Origin: JAWPMV01 sp039819665
GTDB lineage: Bacteria > Bacteroidota > Bacteroidia > J057
Direction of reading: 5' to 3'
Length of the DNA: 64,000 bases
Assembly: GCA_039819665.1 (NCBI GenBank)
Contig: JBCBRM010000042.1
Location: 26,228 to 90,227, forward strand
The notes under the pieces were generated by a model that was given only the letters and a program-made list of their open reading frames with translations, was not told the DNA's origin and ran no database searches. This document shows, in pieces, positions 16,957 to 27,700 of this stretch. The translations under genes and the position numbers were made by a program. How positions within the stretch are numbered: the stretch's first letter is position 1; every line of letters begins with the position of its first letter.

Positions 16957-19900
16957 TTATTGCTTGTTTTCAAGTTTACTCAAACGTGCCTCTAAGTCTT
17001 CAATCATTTTTTGTTGCTTATCCAATTTAGCTTTTTGTTCTGAAATTTGTCCTTGTTGTTCCTGAATACCTTTAATCAGGACAGGGATAAGGTCAGAATA
17101 AAATACTCCGTAAGCATCAAGTTCTTCCTGTAAAGTTTCTCCAGTTTCAGGATTGACTTTTGTTCCATGAGTTTTAACAACCTCATTGATGACTGGTAGA
17201 ATTTCCTGAGCGATAAGACCCAGTTTACGAGATCCTTCCTGCTGGTTTTTCCAGGCAAAAGAAACGGGACGCAATTTCATGATCTCTTCTAATCCATATC
17301 CGATTTCTTCGATATTTTCTTTCATGCGCAAGTCAGAAGTATTGATTGTACCATTGGTCGCAAATACTTCGGTGAACTTAAAGCTTGCACTACCCAGGCT
17401 ATAGCTATTATCTGTATCAGGAATAATGTTGCTATCAACAGTCAGGTCGGAAGTAGCGAGTGCTTTACCTTCCCAGTCTGTTCCATCATAATGCAATACT
17501 TGTCCAGAGGTAGGTGCAGTAGCCGAAACAGCAGTTCCTTGCAATCCCCCAACTGTTAGGGTAGGGAAGGTGCCACTAACATCTCCAGCACCATTTGTAG
17601 CAGTGGTGATATCATCTGAAGCATCGGTATCTCCTGTATTCTCTACCACATTAGCTCCAGTAATATTGATACCTGTTCCTGCTGTGTAGGTAGTATTGTT
17701 ATCAGTAATTGTGGTATTGGTTACTCCTGTAATAATTCCCTGAGCATCTACGGTAAATACAGGAACTTCTGTTGTAGAACCGTAAGTATTCGCGCTAACT
17801 CCTGAAGTGGGAAGGCTAAACTCAGTACCTGTGAGATCGAGACCCGTACCAGCTGTATAGGTAGTATTGTTATCGGTAATGGTGGTGTTAGTTACCCCAG
17901 TGATTCTCCCCTGAGCATCTACAGAAAATACAGGTACTTCCGTTGCAGAGCCATAGGAACCAGCAGTTACAGCGGTATTATCCAGGTTGAAGGTATTTCC
18001 TCCTGTTAAGGTTAATCCTGTTCCTGCGAAATAAGTGGTTCCACCGCCGCCACCCGTAATGGTAGTATTGGTAACACCTGTAATACGTCCTTGGGCATCA
18101 ACAGTGAAAACAGGAACTTCTGTCGCAGATCCATATGTACCTGCTGATACAGCGGTATTATCAAGATTGAATTCCGTTCCAGATAAACTCAAAGCAGTAC
18201 CTGCGGTATAGGTAGTGTTATTATCCGTAAGGGTCGTATTGGTAACACTGCTAATTCTACCTTGTGCGTCTACTGTGAAAACGGGAACCTCGGTAGCAGA
18301 ACCATAAGTACTGGCAGTAACGCCTGTATTGGTCATGTTGAAAGTTGTACCAGAGAGATCCATTCCTGTACCTGCAGTATAGGTAGTATTATTATCGGTA
18401 ATGGTGGTGTTGGTAACACCGGTAATACGTCCCTGTGCATCTACTGAGAGAACGGGTACTTCAGTTGCAGAACCATAGCTACCCGCAGAAACAGTGGTGT
18501 TTTCAAGGTTGAAAGTAGTCCCTGAAAGACCCAGTCCTGTACCTGCGGTATAGGTAGTATTGTTGTCGGTGATGGTGGTATTAGTTACGCTGCTGATTCT
18601 ACCTTGAGCATCTACGGTAAAGACAGGAACTTCTGTATCTGATCCATAGCTACCAGCAGAAACACCTGTATTGCTCATGTTAAAGGTAGTACCTGCCAGT
18701 CCAAGACCGGTACCTGCACTATAGGTAGTATTGTTATCGGTAATGGTGGTATTAGTTACCCCAGTAATTCTACCTTGTGCATCTACTGTAACAACCGGAA
18801 CTTCTGTATCCGATCCATAGGTGCCAGCAGTAACAGCTGTATTGGCCAGACTGAAGGTTGTCCCTGAAAGGTCAATGCCTGTACCAGCAGAATAGGTAGT
18901 ATTGTTGTCAGTAATGGTGGTATTAGTTACACCGGTAATTCTACCCTGGGCATCTACTGTTAAGGCAGGTACCTGGGTAGCTGAACCATAACTTCCTGCA
19001 GAAACAGCTGTATTTGCTAAGCTGAACTCATTAGAACTCAAGTTAAGACCTGTACCTGCAGTGTATTCTGTATTAGCATCTGTAGAAGGAGTCCAAACTC
19101 CACCTACATACTTCAGTACATCATTGGTTGAAGGTGTGCCAGAAGAGACATTCTCTCCTTGTAGTTTGGTAACTGTAAGCGCAGAGAAAGTACCGGTAAC
19201 ATCACCACCAGCTGTAGAAGCTGTTGTAATATCATCAGAAGCGTCAGTATCACCTGTATTGGTAATCTGATTAGTAACATCGATATCGATACCAGGTCCT
19301 GCAGTATAGTTTACATTACCTGAAATGGTGGTATTGGTAACACCGGTGATTCTCCCTTGTGCATCTACAGTAAATACGGGTACTTCTGTATCAGATCCAT
19401 AAGAACCTGCAGAAACAGAAGTATTTTCTATGCTAAAAGTTGTACCAGTCAAGTCAAGACCCGTACCCGCAGAATAAGTGGTATTATTATCTGTAATAGT
19501 TATTTCATTTACTCCCGTCAAACGACCCTGAGCATCTACCGTGAAGGCAGGAATTGCAGTTGCAGAACCATAGGTTCCACCAGTAACAGAGGTATTGTCA
19601 AGGTTTAAGGTATTAGCTGTGAAACTCAAACCTGTACCCGCAGTAATATTTACAGTATCATCAGCTGCAGGAGCCCACTGACTTCCATTCCATTTAAGAA
19701 CTTGATCCGTAGTAGGTGCAGTTGAAGCCACAGGATTACCCTGGAGTCCATCCACGGTTGGATTAGGATAGGTTCCATCCAAATCTCCATTCGCAGCACT
19801 ACCCGTCGTAATATCATCTGATGCGTCTGTGTCACCATCGTTTGTGATAGTTGTTCCAGAGACTGTTATTCCTGTACCACCAGTATAAGGAAGTGCTACA

Positions 19901-22900
19901 GAACTACCCCCATTAGATAGGCTGATGGTAGTTCCGGAAATACTCAAGGTCTGGATTTCGTTTGATGCATCATTATCGGCGTCATTGGTATCATCTGTTC
20001 CAGGTGCCCATTGAGTACCATTCCACTTCAATACCTGTCCGGAAGTAGGAGCTGTATTTGCTACTGCATTTCCGTTCAATCCTGTAACCGTTAGGGTAGG
20101 GAAGGTTCCGTCAACATCTCCTGCCGCGGCTGTTGCAGTTGTGATATCATCAGAAGCATCCGTATCACCTGTATTGGTAACTATATTACTCGCGATGGAG
20201 ATTCCTGTACCTGCAGTATACGTGTTATCGTTATCTGCACTGGCTTCCCACTGAGTTCCATTCCACTTAAGAACTTCACCAGTCGTAGGAGCAGTATTAG
20301 CTACGGCATTTCCATTTAGAGCAGTTACTGTTAGGGTTGGGAAAGTTCCACTTACATCACCTGCAGCTGCTGTTGATGTTGTGATATCGTCAGAAGCATC
20401 CGTATCTCCATCATTGTTGATGACATTTGCTCCGGTTACTGTAATACCCGTTCCTCCGGTATAGGTATTTCCACCATCAGCTCCCGGGGCCCATTGTGTC
20501 CCATTCCATTTTAATACTTCACCTGTAGCAGGAGCTGTATTTGCTACTGCATTTCCATTTAAACCTGTAACACTCAAAGTCGGGAATGTCCCACTTACAT
20601 CACCTGCAGCTGCAGTAGCAGTGGTGATGTCATCAGACCCATCGGTATCACCCGTATTTTCGATTACATTGGCACCAGTGATATTTACACCTGTACCAGC
20701 AGTATAGATGGTTCCCTGGTCAAGACCGGGTTCCCATTCAGTACCATTCCATTTCAACACCTGGCCGGAAGTAGGAGCGGTCGCTGAAACAGCGGCTCCC
20801 TGTAAGCCAGTTACAGTAAGTGCTGAGAAAAGACCCGTAGCATCTCCTCCCGCGGTACTGCTGGTGGTAAGGTCATCGCTTGGGTTGGTATCACCGGTAT
20901 TTTCGATGATGTTACCTGCTGCGATATTAATTCCGGTACCTGCGCTGTAGATTTCTCCTACATCAGATCCTAGCGTCCACTGTGTACCATTCCATTTGAG
21001 GATTTGCCCTGTAGTCGTAGGAGCCGTATTGGTAACAGGTGATCCCTGGATGCTATTCACATTCAGGTTTCCAAAGGTACCATCCACATCTCCTCCGGCA
21101 GAAGAAGAGGTAGTGATATCATCAGAAGGGTCTGTATCCCCTGTATTGGTAACAATATTATTTGTTATGTCAATGGCAGTACCTGCTGTATATTCCGGTA
21201 AGCTAACAGTATTTCCATCAGAAATCGAGAGGTCGTTTCCAGAAACGGAAAGGTTTTGGAACTCATTGGTAGGATCAGAGTCTGCATCCACGCCCAAATC
21301 ATTGGAAGGTTCCCAGGAGGTTCCGTTCCATTTTAACACCTGACCATTAGTAGGAGCAGTAGCAGAAATGGCTGATCCCTGAATACTATTTACATTCAGG
21401 TTAGCAAAAGTACCGTCAACATCTCCTCCAGCTGTAGAAGCAGTGGTGATATCATCTGAAGCATCCGTATCACCGGTATTGTTAATTGTAGTATTTGGTG
21501 CACTTCCTGAAAGAGAAATACCCGTTCCAGCAGAATAAATCGGCAAGTCGATAGAGTTAGAAGAGGAGATCGCAACAGTCGTTCCTGTAATACTCAAATT
21601 CTGAATCTCATTGGTTGCGTCTGCATCATCATCAATATCATCATCTGTAGAAGGTACCCACTGAGAACCGTTCCACTTCAGGATTTGACCTGCTGTAGGA
21701 GCATTATTTGCGACACTATTACCCTGGATACCTGTAACAGTTGGGTTAGGATAGGTTCCTCCTAAATCTCCACCAGCTGCAGAACCAGTTGTAATGTCAT
21801 CAGAAGCATCTGTATCTCCAGAGTTTACAATGGTTGTATTAGGTGCGCTACCGGTAAGGGTAATACCTGTTCCTGCAGAATAAATTGGTAAGTCAATAGA
21901 GTTACCGGCAGAAATAGAAACAGTTGTTCCTGCAATACTCAAATCCTGATTCTCATTATCTGGATCAGAGTCAGCATCCACATCATCGTCAGCAGAAGGT
22001 GTCCATTGCGTACCGTTCCACTTAAGGATTTGTCCAGTGGTAGGAGCGGTATTGGAAACCGGTGATCCCTGAATTCCAGCAACTGTTGGAGAAGGATAAG
22101 TCCCATCCAAGTCTCCGGTTGCAGGTGTCCCAATGTTGATGTCATCACCTCCATTGGTATCACCGGTATTGTTGATGATGGTGTTGGGAGCACTACCGGA
22201 AAGTGAGATTCCTGTACCCGCTGAGTAAACGGGCAGATTCACAGTATTACCTGCAGAAATTCCAAGGGTGTTTCCAACGATGCTCAGGTCCTGGTTCTCA
22301 TTGTCAGGATCGGAGTCGTCATCCACATCATCATCAGCAGAAGGAATCCATTGGGTTCCGTTCCATTTTAAAATCTGACCGGCATTGGGTGCCGTATTGG
22401 AAACCGGTGATCCCTGAATTTGGGTTACACTTGGATTAGGATAAGTCCCTCCCAAATCTCCGCCAGCAGCAGACCCCTGGGTAATGTCATCAAGCGCATT
22501 GGTATCTCCGGTATTGTTAATCACAGTGTTTGGTGCGCTACCAGACATTGAGATTCCTGTTCCTGCTGTATAAATCGGAAGGTTTACAGTATTGCTCCCA
22601 CTAATTCCAAGGGTAATACCGCTCAGACTAAGCGCCTGAATCTCATTGGTAGGATTGGTGTCGTCATCTTCGTCGTCATCATCCTCCGGAGACCATTGAG
22701 AGCCGTTCCATTTGAGGACCTGACCGAAGCCTGGTGTTGTATTGGATACTTTCAAGCCCTGAATTTTATCTACGGTTGGGTTGGGATACGTTCCGGTAAG
22801 ATCGCCACCTGCCAAAGAGCCGATGGTGATGTCATCCAGTCCATCCAGATCGCCAGTATTTGAAATGACTGTACCATTGATGGATATCCCAGGCCCAGCT

Positions 22901-24576
22901 GTGTATTCGGGCGGATCAGGTAAAGTAACAGTGCCTCCTCCATTCGAAAGAGAAAGGACACTTCCGTTAAGGGTTAGAATTTGTATCTCATTTGTTGGGT
23001 CGGCATCTGGATCGTCATTGCTTCCCGGGGTCCACTGGTTTCCATTCCAGGACAGAATTTCTCCTGTATTTGGAATAGCTGTAGAGATAGGATTACCCTG
23101 AATTGCATTGACGGTTAGGTTAGTGAATATGCCGTTTGCATCTCCCCCAGCCAGGGTGGAGGTAGTTATATCATCATTTGGGTTGGTGTCTCCTGTATTG
23201 GTGATTTGGGTAATGTCCGGGTTTGAAGTACCGGAAAGTGAAATCCCTACACCCGCAGAATAGGTCGGAATAGTAATGGTTCCTCCTCCATTAGAAAGGA
23301 TAAGACTATTACCGGTTCTGCTAAGGGTTTGAATCTCATTTGTTGGGTCAGCATCAGGATCGGTAGTCTCATCAACTGCAGGTTCCCACTGACCATTATT
23401 AAATTTCAATATCTCTCCATTTGCAGGAGGAGTAAGTGAGATACCATTACCTCTTAGTCTGACGACGCTCAAAGTAGGATAGGTGCCTGAAACATCTCCT
23501 GATGCAAGGGTGTTTACTGTAATGTCATCATTCGGATCAGTATCTCCTGTATTTGAGATTACACTACCTACTATGCTAATTCCCTGTCCGGGGATATAGT
23601 TTACAAATGGCAGGTTTACTGAGCCCCCACCGTTGGAAAGAGTAAGGATAGTACCTGCAATCGATAACTGTTGTGTATTTATATCATCATTAGCGGGAGT
23701 CCAGCTAAATCCATCCCATTTCAGGACCTGACCAATACCAGCTCCTTGTTGAGCAATATCCAGCTCATTTCCTATACCTCCATCTCCTGTCAATCGAGCC
23801 GTTACATTTACTCCACCACCAGAAGTTACGTTATCCGGTGAAGGTCTCCATTCTGTACCAGTCCACTTCAATACATCTCCATTAGCAGGATTGAGATTGG
23901 CAATAGAACGTCCCTGAATGCTCAGGATTTCCGGATTGGGATAGGCTCCTCCCAAATCTCCACCAGCAGCCGTTCCAATGATGATATCATCAGATGGATC
24001 TGCATCCCCGGTATTGTAAATCGTATCATTGGAAATGGTGATACCAGTACCTGCGATAGATCCGCCACCGCCCCCATCTGGCACTGAGATCCACATGGTT
24101 CCATCCCATTTCAACACATCTCCTACATTAGGAGCAGGTGCTACAACATCAGAAATACTACCGATTCCTCCTGCCAGGCTTTGTGCTTCTTCAGCATATA
24201 AACTGTAAGGAACACTTTCCAAAGGGGTAGTACCCATGTTTACAAATCCCTGTCCGTTATCAAGCTCAACCTGAAGGTTGTGGGCCTGAGAACCCCAGTC
24301 GATGTTGTCAAATTGGCCTAAATTTGGAAGACCACCACCGATCACAGCTGTGAAAAGACCATATTCATTGGTCTGGACGGTATGGATTTCTTGATAGACC
24401 ACATTTCCTCCTTGCAATATGCTGAAACGCACATTGAAGGTTTGATTTGTAAGCAGGGTTTGATTGTCCCTTGCAACTGCTTGATAAGGAATACCCTGAG
24501 GTACTACCTGGGCACTAAGGTCGCCCCACAAGAGTGCAAAGAAGCAGAAGGTGAGCAGCAAAATTCTCGCTTTCAT
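16957..24576 (-). CDS. Giant fibre-like repeat protein with C-terminal S74 intramolecular chaperone
   Basis: 2539 residues from the ATG at 24576, chosen because it begins a signal peptide (M-K-A-R-I-L-L-L-T-F ... L-S-A-Q, 23 residues). The N-terminal domain starts with G-I-P-Y-Q-A-V-A-R-D, a common head in Bacteroidota fibre-like proteins. The body has about 18 copies of a unit marked by L-K-W-N-G-T-x-W, G-D-L-x-G-T-Y-P-N-P-T-V and N-T-G-D-T-D-x-x-D-D-I, and 10 copies of a 56-residue unit marked by V-P-V-F-T-V-D-A-Q-G-R-I-T-G-V, which is like phage tail fibres. From about Ser2414 the peptidase S74 domain follows (T-S-D-L-R-M-K-E-N-I, L-G-L-I-A-Q-E, Y-S-D-L-I-P-V-L), then a short coiled coil. 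In phage the S74 domain helps trimer folding and cleaves itself off at the S-D site. No T9SS sorting domain is present. Confidence 0.88.
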   Translation of the reverse strand: MKARILLLTFCFFALLWGDLSAQVVPQGIPYQAVARDNQTLLTNQTFNVRFSILQGGNVVYQEIHTVQTNEYGLFTAVIGGGLPNLGQFDNIDWGSQAHNLQVELDNGQGFVNMGTTPLESVPYSLYAEEAQSLAGGIGSISDVVAPAPNVGDVLKWDGTMWISVPDGGGGGSIAGTGITISNDTIYNTGDADPSDDIIIGTAAGGDLGGAYPNPEILSIQGRSIANLNPANGDVLKWTGTEWRPSPDNVTSGGGVNVTARLTGDGGIGNELDIAQQGAGIGQVLKWDGFSWTPANDDINTQQLSIAGTILTLSNGGGSVNLPFVNYIPGQGISIVGSVISNTGDTDPNDDITVNTLASGDVSGTYPTLSVVRLRGNGISLTPPANGEILKFNNGQWEPAVDETTDPDADPTNEIQTLSRTGNSLILSNGGGTITIPTYSAGVGISLSGTSNPDITQITNTGDTNPNDDITTSTLAGGDANGIFTNLTVNAIQGNPISTAIPNTGEILSWNGNQWTPGSNDDPDADPTNEIQILTLNGSVLSLSNGGGTVTLPDPPEYTAGPGISINGTVISNTGDLDGLDDITIGSLAGGDLTGTYPNPTVDKIQGLKVSNTTPGFGQVLKWNGSQWSPEDDDDEDDDTNPTNEIQALSLSGITLGISGSNTVNLPIYTAGTGISMSGSAPNTVINNTGDTNALDDITQGSAAGGDLGGTYPNPSVTQIQGSPVSNTAPNAGQILKWNGTQWIPSADDDVDDDSDPDNENQDLSIVGNTLGISAGNTVNLPVYSAGTGISLSGSAPNTIINNTGDTNGGDDINIGTPATGDLDGTYPSPTVAGIQGSPVSNTAPTTGQILKWNGTQWTPSADDDVDADSDPDNENQDLSIAGTTVSISAGNSIDLPIYSAGTGITLTGSAPNTTIVNSGDTDASDDITTGSAAGGDLGGTYPNPTVTGIQGNSVANNAPTAGQILKWNGSQWVPSTDDDIDDDADATNEIQNLSITGTTVAISSSNSIDLPIYSAGTGISLSGSAPNTTINNTGDTDASDDITTASTAGGDVDGTFANLNVNSIQGSAISATAPTNGQVLKWNGTSWEPSNDLGVDADSDPTNEFQNLSVSGNDLSISDGNTVSLPEYTAGTAIDITNNIVTNTGDTDPSDDITTSSSAGGDVDGTFGNLNVNSIQGSPVTNTAPTTTGQILKWNGTQWTLGSDVGEIYSAGTGINIAAGNIIENTGDTNPSDDLTTSSTAGGDATGLFSALTVTGLQGAAVSATAPTSGQVLKWNGTEWEPGLDQGTIYTAGTGVNITGANVIENTGDTDGSDDITTATAAAGDVSGTFPTLSVTGLNGNAVANTAPATGEVLKWNGTQWAPGADGGNTYTGGTGITVTGANVINNDGDTDASDDITTSTAAAGDVSGTFPTLTVTALNGNAVANTAPTTGEVLKWNGTQWEASADNDNTYTAGTGISIASNIVTNTGDTDASDDITTATAAAGDVDGTFPTLTVTGLNGNAVANTAPTSGQVLKWNGTQWAPGTDDTNDADNDASNEIQTLSISGTTISLSNGGSSVALPYTGGTGITVSGTTITNDGDTDASDDITTGSAANGDLDGTYPNPTVDGLQGNPVASTAPTTDQVLKWNGSQWAPAADDTVNITAGTGLSFTANTLNLDNTSVTGGTYGSATAIPAFTVDAQGRLTGVNEITITDNNTTYSAGTGLDLTGTTFSIENTSVSAGSYGSDTEVPVFTVDAQGRITGVTNTTISGNVNYTAGPGIDIDVTNQITNTGDTDASDDITTASTAGGDVTGTFSALTVTKLQGENVSSGTPSTNDVLKYVGGVWTPSTDANTEYTAGTGLNLSSNEFSLANTAVSAGSYGSATQVPALTVDAQGRITGVTNTTITDNNTTYSAGTGIDLSGTTFSLANTAVTAGTYGSDTEVPVVTVDAQGRITGVTNTTITDNNTTYSAGTGLGLAGTTFNMSNTGVSAGSYGSDTEVPVFTVDAQGRISSVTNTTITDNNTTYTAGTGLGLSGTTFNLENTTVSAGSYGSATEVPVLSVDAQGRITGVTNTTITDNNTTYTAGTGMDLSGTTFNMTNTGVTASTYGSATEVPVFTVDAQGRISSVTNTTLTDNNTTYTAGTALSLSGTEFNLDNTAVSAGTYGSATEVPVFTVDAQGRITGVTNTTITGGGGGTTYFAGTGLTLTGGNTFNLDNTAVTAGSYGSATEVPVFSVDAQGRITGVTNTTITDNNTTYTAGTGLDLTGTEFSLPTSGVSANTYGSTTEVPVFTVDAQGIITGVTNTTITDNNTTYTAGTGINITGANVVENTGDTDASDDITTATNGAGDVSGTFPTLTVGGLQGTAVSATAPTSGQVLHYDGTDWEGKALATSDLTVDSNIIPDTDNSYSLGSASFKFTEVFATNGTINTSDLRMKENIEEIGYGLEEIMKLRPVSFAWKNQQEGSRKLGLIAQEILPVINEVVKTHGTKVNPETGETLQEELDAYGVFYSDLIPVLIKGIQEQQGQISEQKAKLDKQQKMIEDLEARLSKLENKQ
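17690..19620 (-). repeat. Ten-copy tandem array of a ~168-bp (56-codon) fibre repeat
   Basis: The V-D-A-Q-G-R-I-T-G-V core recurs near 17750, 17911, 18090, 18267, 18435, 18603, 18774, 18945, 19352 and 19530, mostly 163-179 bp apart. An interrupted spacing of about 407 bp near 18945-19352 contains one L-K-Y-V-G-G-V-W unit of the other repeat type. The copies are very similar at the DNA level, so recent duplication or recombination among them is likely. Confidence 0.85.
19640..24130 (-). repeat. Array of ~235-345-bp fibre repeats marked by L-K-W-N-G-T-x-W
   Basis: Most of the roughly 18 copies of the K-W-N-G-T-x-W core fall here, with spacing from about 240 bp (19.7-21.0 kb) to about 340 bp (21.3-23.4 kb). 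The longer form carries an extra acidic linker (D-D-D-V-D-A-D-S-D-P-D-N-E-N-Q) and an L-S-I-x-G-x-T-x-x-I-S segment. Outlying, more divergent copies lie near 17465 and 19100. Confidence 0.8.
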
Positions 24577-24784
24577 ATTCCTGAAGCTTTTGATGTTAGC
24601 AAATGAATAGGAGTGATTTGATGATACTTTTTGCATAAAGTAGTTAGTCAGTATAATGGATCTACTTTTATTTAAACGTGAGCTATCTTCCGAACCATAG
24701 GGGCCGGAAAAACTATATTTACTCACATAAATGAACGTTTATAAATGAAGCCTAGCCTAAAATAGGATAGACCCAATAAGCTAC

Positions 24785-27700
24785 CTATTTCAGGATCAGT
24801 TTCTGTACCTGTATATCTTGTTTCCCAAACTCTGACACAGTCAGGCGATAAATATACAAACCAGCGGGCAATCTTGTACCAGAATTGTTATTTCCATCCC
24901 AAATAATTTCATGGAATCCCCCCTCAGTGTTTTCTTTCGTCCATTCTGCTACCAGTTGTCCCTTTTGATCAAGTACTTCCATTTTTACATCAAATAGGTT
25001 TCCATTTTCCGGTAAGCTATAGGGTAAATGTACCTCAGCATTTGCCGGACTAGGATATGCCAATCCCAGGAAGACTCTGTCAGCCTGAATTTGTTCTTCT
25101 ATAAATAATGTAGATCCAAACAGGATTTTGAATTTTCTTGTTTTCTTTTCGCTCAAAGAACGATAAGAGCTGACCATAGCCATATCTACAAACTTCTGTC
25201 TCTCCACATCAAAAAGATACAGTTGTAGCCCACTCGTTCCAAAAGATTCATTATTCCAGGAAAGTTCTACATAAGGATCAGCGAGATTACTGTTTACTGA
25301 GAATTCCCAAATGAAGTTCTTTTGAGTTGGAACAATATCTCTTGCAAAATTCTTTACACTATCTATTTCCCGACTAAAATTCAGTTCGAGGTATTGGCTT
25401 GGTCTTGGAGCTACATACCAGTCCTCCTTATCCAGGCCTGCATTTGCTTCAGGACTCATACCTATTGCTGCCAAACGAGAGGTAAGGCCCCCACTCTTCA
25501 TGTGGATTCCAAGTTTCCATTCAGCTGAATGAATATCAGGAGAAGGAAGGTCAGCTTCGTAAATGAATCCTGTACGGTTGATGCTGTTATTTTTGACAAC
25601 GGGAATTTTGAGACTCATTGTTTGATTAGCCCTTACAAAGACCCCCCTGTATTCACTTACCGTAGTGACAGCCTGATATCCAGCAGAAGAATAGCCTAGA
25701 GGAGATCCCTGAATTTTATCTATATCAGCCTGATTTGCCTGAAGTATATCATTCCAGGATAGGTTGAAGGCATAAGGGTTACCAATCTGATTCCACCCTG
25801 GACTCAAGGTAATACTAAAGGGATCAGATTTCTTCACCCGGGTAGTATGTCCTGCTCCCGTATTAAAGCTTTGACTTTCTTTCGTAATCAACCAGTAACC
25901 CTGTCCAGTTTCAATGTTGTTCAGACCATTGGTGTACTCTACACTTCCTCCCGTTTGGTAATGCCAGAATCTCCACTTAAAGATGTCATATTCTCCAAAT
26001 TCCTCGAGGGTAGATGAAATAGCATTATTACTGAGCACCAAAGGAATTGAAATGATATTGTAATCTGTTACATCTTTTCCAAAGGCCATATCTGTATACT
26101 CATAAGGCATACCGCCGGGATAATTGATGTAGGTATATCCGGTATCAGAGTAAGCATTGAATCCAGAGGTAGTACCCAAAACTTCGAAATAGTATTCGAC
26201 CCCTATTTCATCTACCAGCTCAGTACTAATATCAAAAACATATGGATTGCTCGGGGCATTCAAAACAAGGCGAGTAAAATCAGAAGAATCAGAAACCCCT
26301 CGGTAATACACCGCTACTTCCTGAACAATATTCAGATCATCAATGATGATGCTACTTTCCACATTATTACCTCCCCAGTCAATAAACTCAGAAAAATCTT
26401 CTTGTACGATAAGGGGTTGAGGATTGTTGAAGCTAAGGGTTTGTTCCGGGGCAAAAGCTGAACCTTCATATCCCTGGTCAACCGTCTGCACGCTCCATAC
26501 ATAGGTGCCATCTGGAAGATTATTGATTCTCCAGTTGAAATTGCCCTGGGTGTTTCCTCTTACATGGATTTTTCTGTAGCCATTTGTGAGGTCTGCATGA
26601 GCGGATTGTATATGTTCTTTATCACTGGCAGGACCAAAGTAAAGGTTGTAACTCAGTCCATTGACAGTTGCTGCATCAAATCCGTCCGGAGCTTCCCACT
26701 CAAGTACGAGGGTAGCGCCGACAACTCTGTGTTCCAAAGAGTCCGGAGCAGGTGGCTGCACACTGGCAATAGTATCTATGTTATGGAAAACGGCAAAGAC
26801 TTCTGCATTGCTATCATCCAGACCTGTCATGATGAGGTCCAATTGGCCATCATTGTCATAATCGATCCAGTCTGCACTTCCCTGAGCCATATTTTTCAGG
26901 TTTTGTGAGCTGAATAGATCCTGATTAAATCCGCCCTGTCCGTCATTTCTAAACAAAAGGCTACTCTTATCGGCAGGATTGATTCCGGTTTCTCCATTTA
27001 CAACAAAATCAGGCCAGTTATCATTATTGAAATCTCCCCATAAAATGTTGCCATTTGTCATGCTCACGGAACCGATATTGATAGGATCGAATTGATCGTT
27101 TGCTGCATCATAGCTGTATCCAACCGTAATGGGAGCAAAGCTGGGACCGACACTATTATCTCCACTGATCAGTACATCCAGGTATCCATCATTGTTATAA
27201 TCTGCCCAATCTGCATCACTATTTTTTGCACTTCCCAAAGAGGTATTGGTGAAAAGAGTAAAGCTGAAAGGACCATCATTGGTGAAAAGCTGGATAGTGG
27301 GTCCACTAGATAAGGATTCTCCAGTGATCAGTACATCCATATCTCCATCGCGGTCGTAGTCTGCCGCTTTGATACTACCATTCCGTACATCAGCGAAAGG
27401 TGAACTTACCGGGTCAAATACCCCATCTTCATTTTCGTATAGATCAGTTTGAGGGACACCATTGGCATCATTTCCACTAATTATCAGGTCAAGGTCTCCA
27501 TCATTATCAAAGTCTGCCATTTCCATATCCCCTTGACTTAGTGGTTCAAGGTCGCTACCTGCATTGGCATCTTCCGTAAATCTACCTCCGTCATTATTAT
27601 AAACGAATACCACATGATTGCTGGGATTCGCATTATTTATCCCACTAATGATAAGGTCTGCGTCTCCATCATTGTCATAATCGCCCCAAACGGCAGATGC

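Noticed and set aside
17690..24130. CRISPR-like regular repeats
   Set aside because: The repeats are coding, in frame and much longer than CRISPR repeats, and there are no unique spacers or cas genes.
16957..24576. Phage or prophage origin of the fibre gene
   Set aside because: A signal peptide, the Bacteroidota-type head domain and T9SS neighbours, with no phage structural, integration or lysis genes nearby.
17076..24606. Several plus-strand and alternate-frame open frames of 60-115 codons inside the fibre gene
   Set aside because: They recur at the same place in each repeat copy and are by-products of the repeat sequence in a single long coding frame.
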